Source: Gammaproteobacteria bacterium (lineage in GTDB: Bacteria > Pseudomonadota > Gammaproteobacteria > Steroidobacterales > Steroidobacteraceae). From it: a stretch of 6,723 bases of DNA. The notes beneath the pieces are model-generated. The model was not told the DNA's origin and ran no database searches. It saw only the letters and a list, made by a program, of their open reading frames with translations. This document shows positions 5,969 through 6,723 of this stretch, piece by piece; position 1 is the first letter of the stretch, and each line of letters starts with the position of its first letter. The stretch is from contig JASHYG010000353.1 in assembly GCA_030043215.1 (NCBI GenBank), forward strand, positions 1-6,723. Direction: 5' to 3'. The position numbers were made by a program, and so were the translations under genes.

Positions 5969-6723
5969 TTATTGCCGCGGTGTGATCGGCAGATGACGCT
6001 TGTGCGCTGGCTCGACTCGGATGGTTCCCATCATGCCGCCGTCTTCGTGATCGAGAACGTGGCAGTGATAGACGAACGTGCCGACGATGTTTGGATCGCG
6101 AAAGTCCATGCGCAGCCGCACGCTCGGATACGTGAGCATCCGGCCGTTGAAGTAAGGCACGTTGACCGTGTCGCGGAGAAAGGGCTCGTGAACCGCCACA
6201 CCGGACCAGTCCACGAGCTCGAAGTGGAGCTGGTGGATGTGAAAGGCGTGCAGCTCCGCGGAGCGATTCTCGATGATCCAGTCCTCCACCTCGCCTTGCT
6301 GCACCACGATGTTCGGTAGAGGTGAGTGCGGATCGAACGCCTGGGGCGTTTGCCCGTCCACCGTGAGGTAGAACTCGGTCGCGCTGGTCGGATCGTTCGG
6401 GTTCTCGAGCTTCTCCGAGAAATAAAGCCTTCTCACGCGCACCGGCGCCACATTTCCGAGCCAGGGCAGAGCGGAGGACGGCAACGGTTTGGAGTTGGAC
6501 GGGAGCCTCGACTGCGGCTCCGGCGCATCGTTCGCGGCGATGATGAATGCGAGGGCGCGGTTCGGGTCGTTCTCGCCCCCCGGCCCTGTGTCGACCGTGC
6601 GGGTCACGAGCAACCCGGGAACGCCGAGCGCGGGCCCCTCGATGATGAACTCCGCTCGGGCGCCGGGAGGTAAGCCGATGTGGTCCACCCAGGCGATCGG
6701 TGGCGCGGGGCTCCCGCCGTAGT
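5969..6723 (-). CDS. Multicopper oxidase, C-terminal part (partial)
   Basis: The frame is open from the right window edge to a TAA at 5969-5971, giving the last 250 residues; the start and the first cupredoxin domains are outside. Multicopper oxidases oxidise phenols or metal ions with a type 1 copper and pass electrons to a trinuclear centre that reduces oxygen to water. Counting from the edge, HAFHIH (158-163) is the H-x-x-H-x-H copper motif and HCHVLDHEDGGM (219-230) is the final H-C-H-x3-H-x4-M motif, with the type 1 cysteine, histidine and an axial methionine. Other family segments are TVDGQTPQAF (120-129), VQQGEVEDWIIENRS (140-154) and FLRDTVNVP (181-189). Copper ligands are intact, so the enzyme is likely active. 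Subgroup (CueO-, laccase- or bilirubin-oxidase-like) cannot be settled without the N-terminus. The phosphoesterase gene begins 60 bases downstream on the same strand. Confidence 0.92.
   Translation of the reverse strand, partial: YGGSPAPPIAWVDHIGLPPGARAEFIIEGPALGVPGLLVTRTVDTGPGGENDPNRALAFIIAANDAPEPQSRLPSNSKPLPSSALPWLGNVAPVRVRRLYFSEKLENPNDPTSATEFYLTVDGQTPQAFDPHSPLPNIVVQQGEVEDWIIENRSAELHAFHIHQLHFELVDWSGVAVHEPFLRDTVNVPYFNGRMLTYPSVRLRMDFRDPNIVGTFVYHCHVLDHEDGGMMGTIRVEPAHKRHLPITPRQ

Overview
The window looks like chromosomal DNA from a high-GC proteobacterium, most likely a gammaproteobacterium. The reason is gene order: the end of tolB, then pal, a ybgF/cpoB homologue, queE and queC in a row on the + strand, an arrangement known from Pseudomonas-type genomes. 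I cannot name the genus from sequence alone. There are seven genes, two of them cut by the window edges (tolB at the left, a multicopper oxidase at the right). No tRNA, rRNA, CRISPR array, insertion sequence or attachment site was seen.

Positions 1-2917 (+ strand) are conserved core sequence. The first block is the cell-envelope Tol-Pal module: the TolB C-terminus, the peptidoglycan-binding lipoprotein Pal, and a CpoB/YbgF-type coiled-coil TPR protein that here carries a lipobox. The second block holds two consecutive queuosine-precursor enzymes: QueE, a radical SAM enzyme that makes 7-carboxy-7-deazaguanine, and QueC, which converts that product to preQ0. Gaps are 36, 6, 24 and 16 bases, so the run could be one transcript, although a TATATT box just before queE may give it its own promoter.

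Positions 2914-6723 (- strand) read in the opposite direction and look like accessory genes. In transcription order they are the C-terminal part of a multicopper oxidase, a 740-residue exported phosphoesterase of the acid phosphatase/phospholipase C superfamily, and an FMN nitroreductase of the PnbA type with a probable TTG start. The oxidase and phosphoesterase are 60 bases apart and may be co-transcribed. A strong compound hairpin lies between the phosphoesterase and nitroreductase and may limit read-through. The nitroreductase and queC converge so tightly that their stop codons share a CTAG tetranucleotide, leaving no intergenic DNA.

No clearly new system is visible. The points most worth a second look are the exported oxidase/phosphoesterase pair with its cysteine-rich phosphoesterase, the lipobox on the CpoB homologue, the stop-codon overlap, the hairpin at 3629-3670, and a seven-codon mini-ORF bridging queE and queC.
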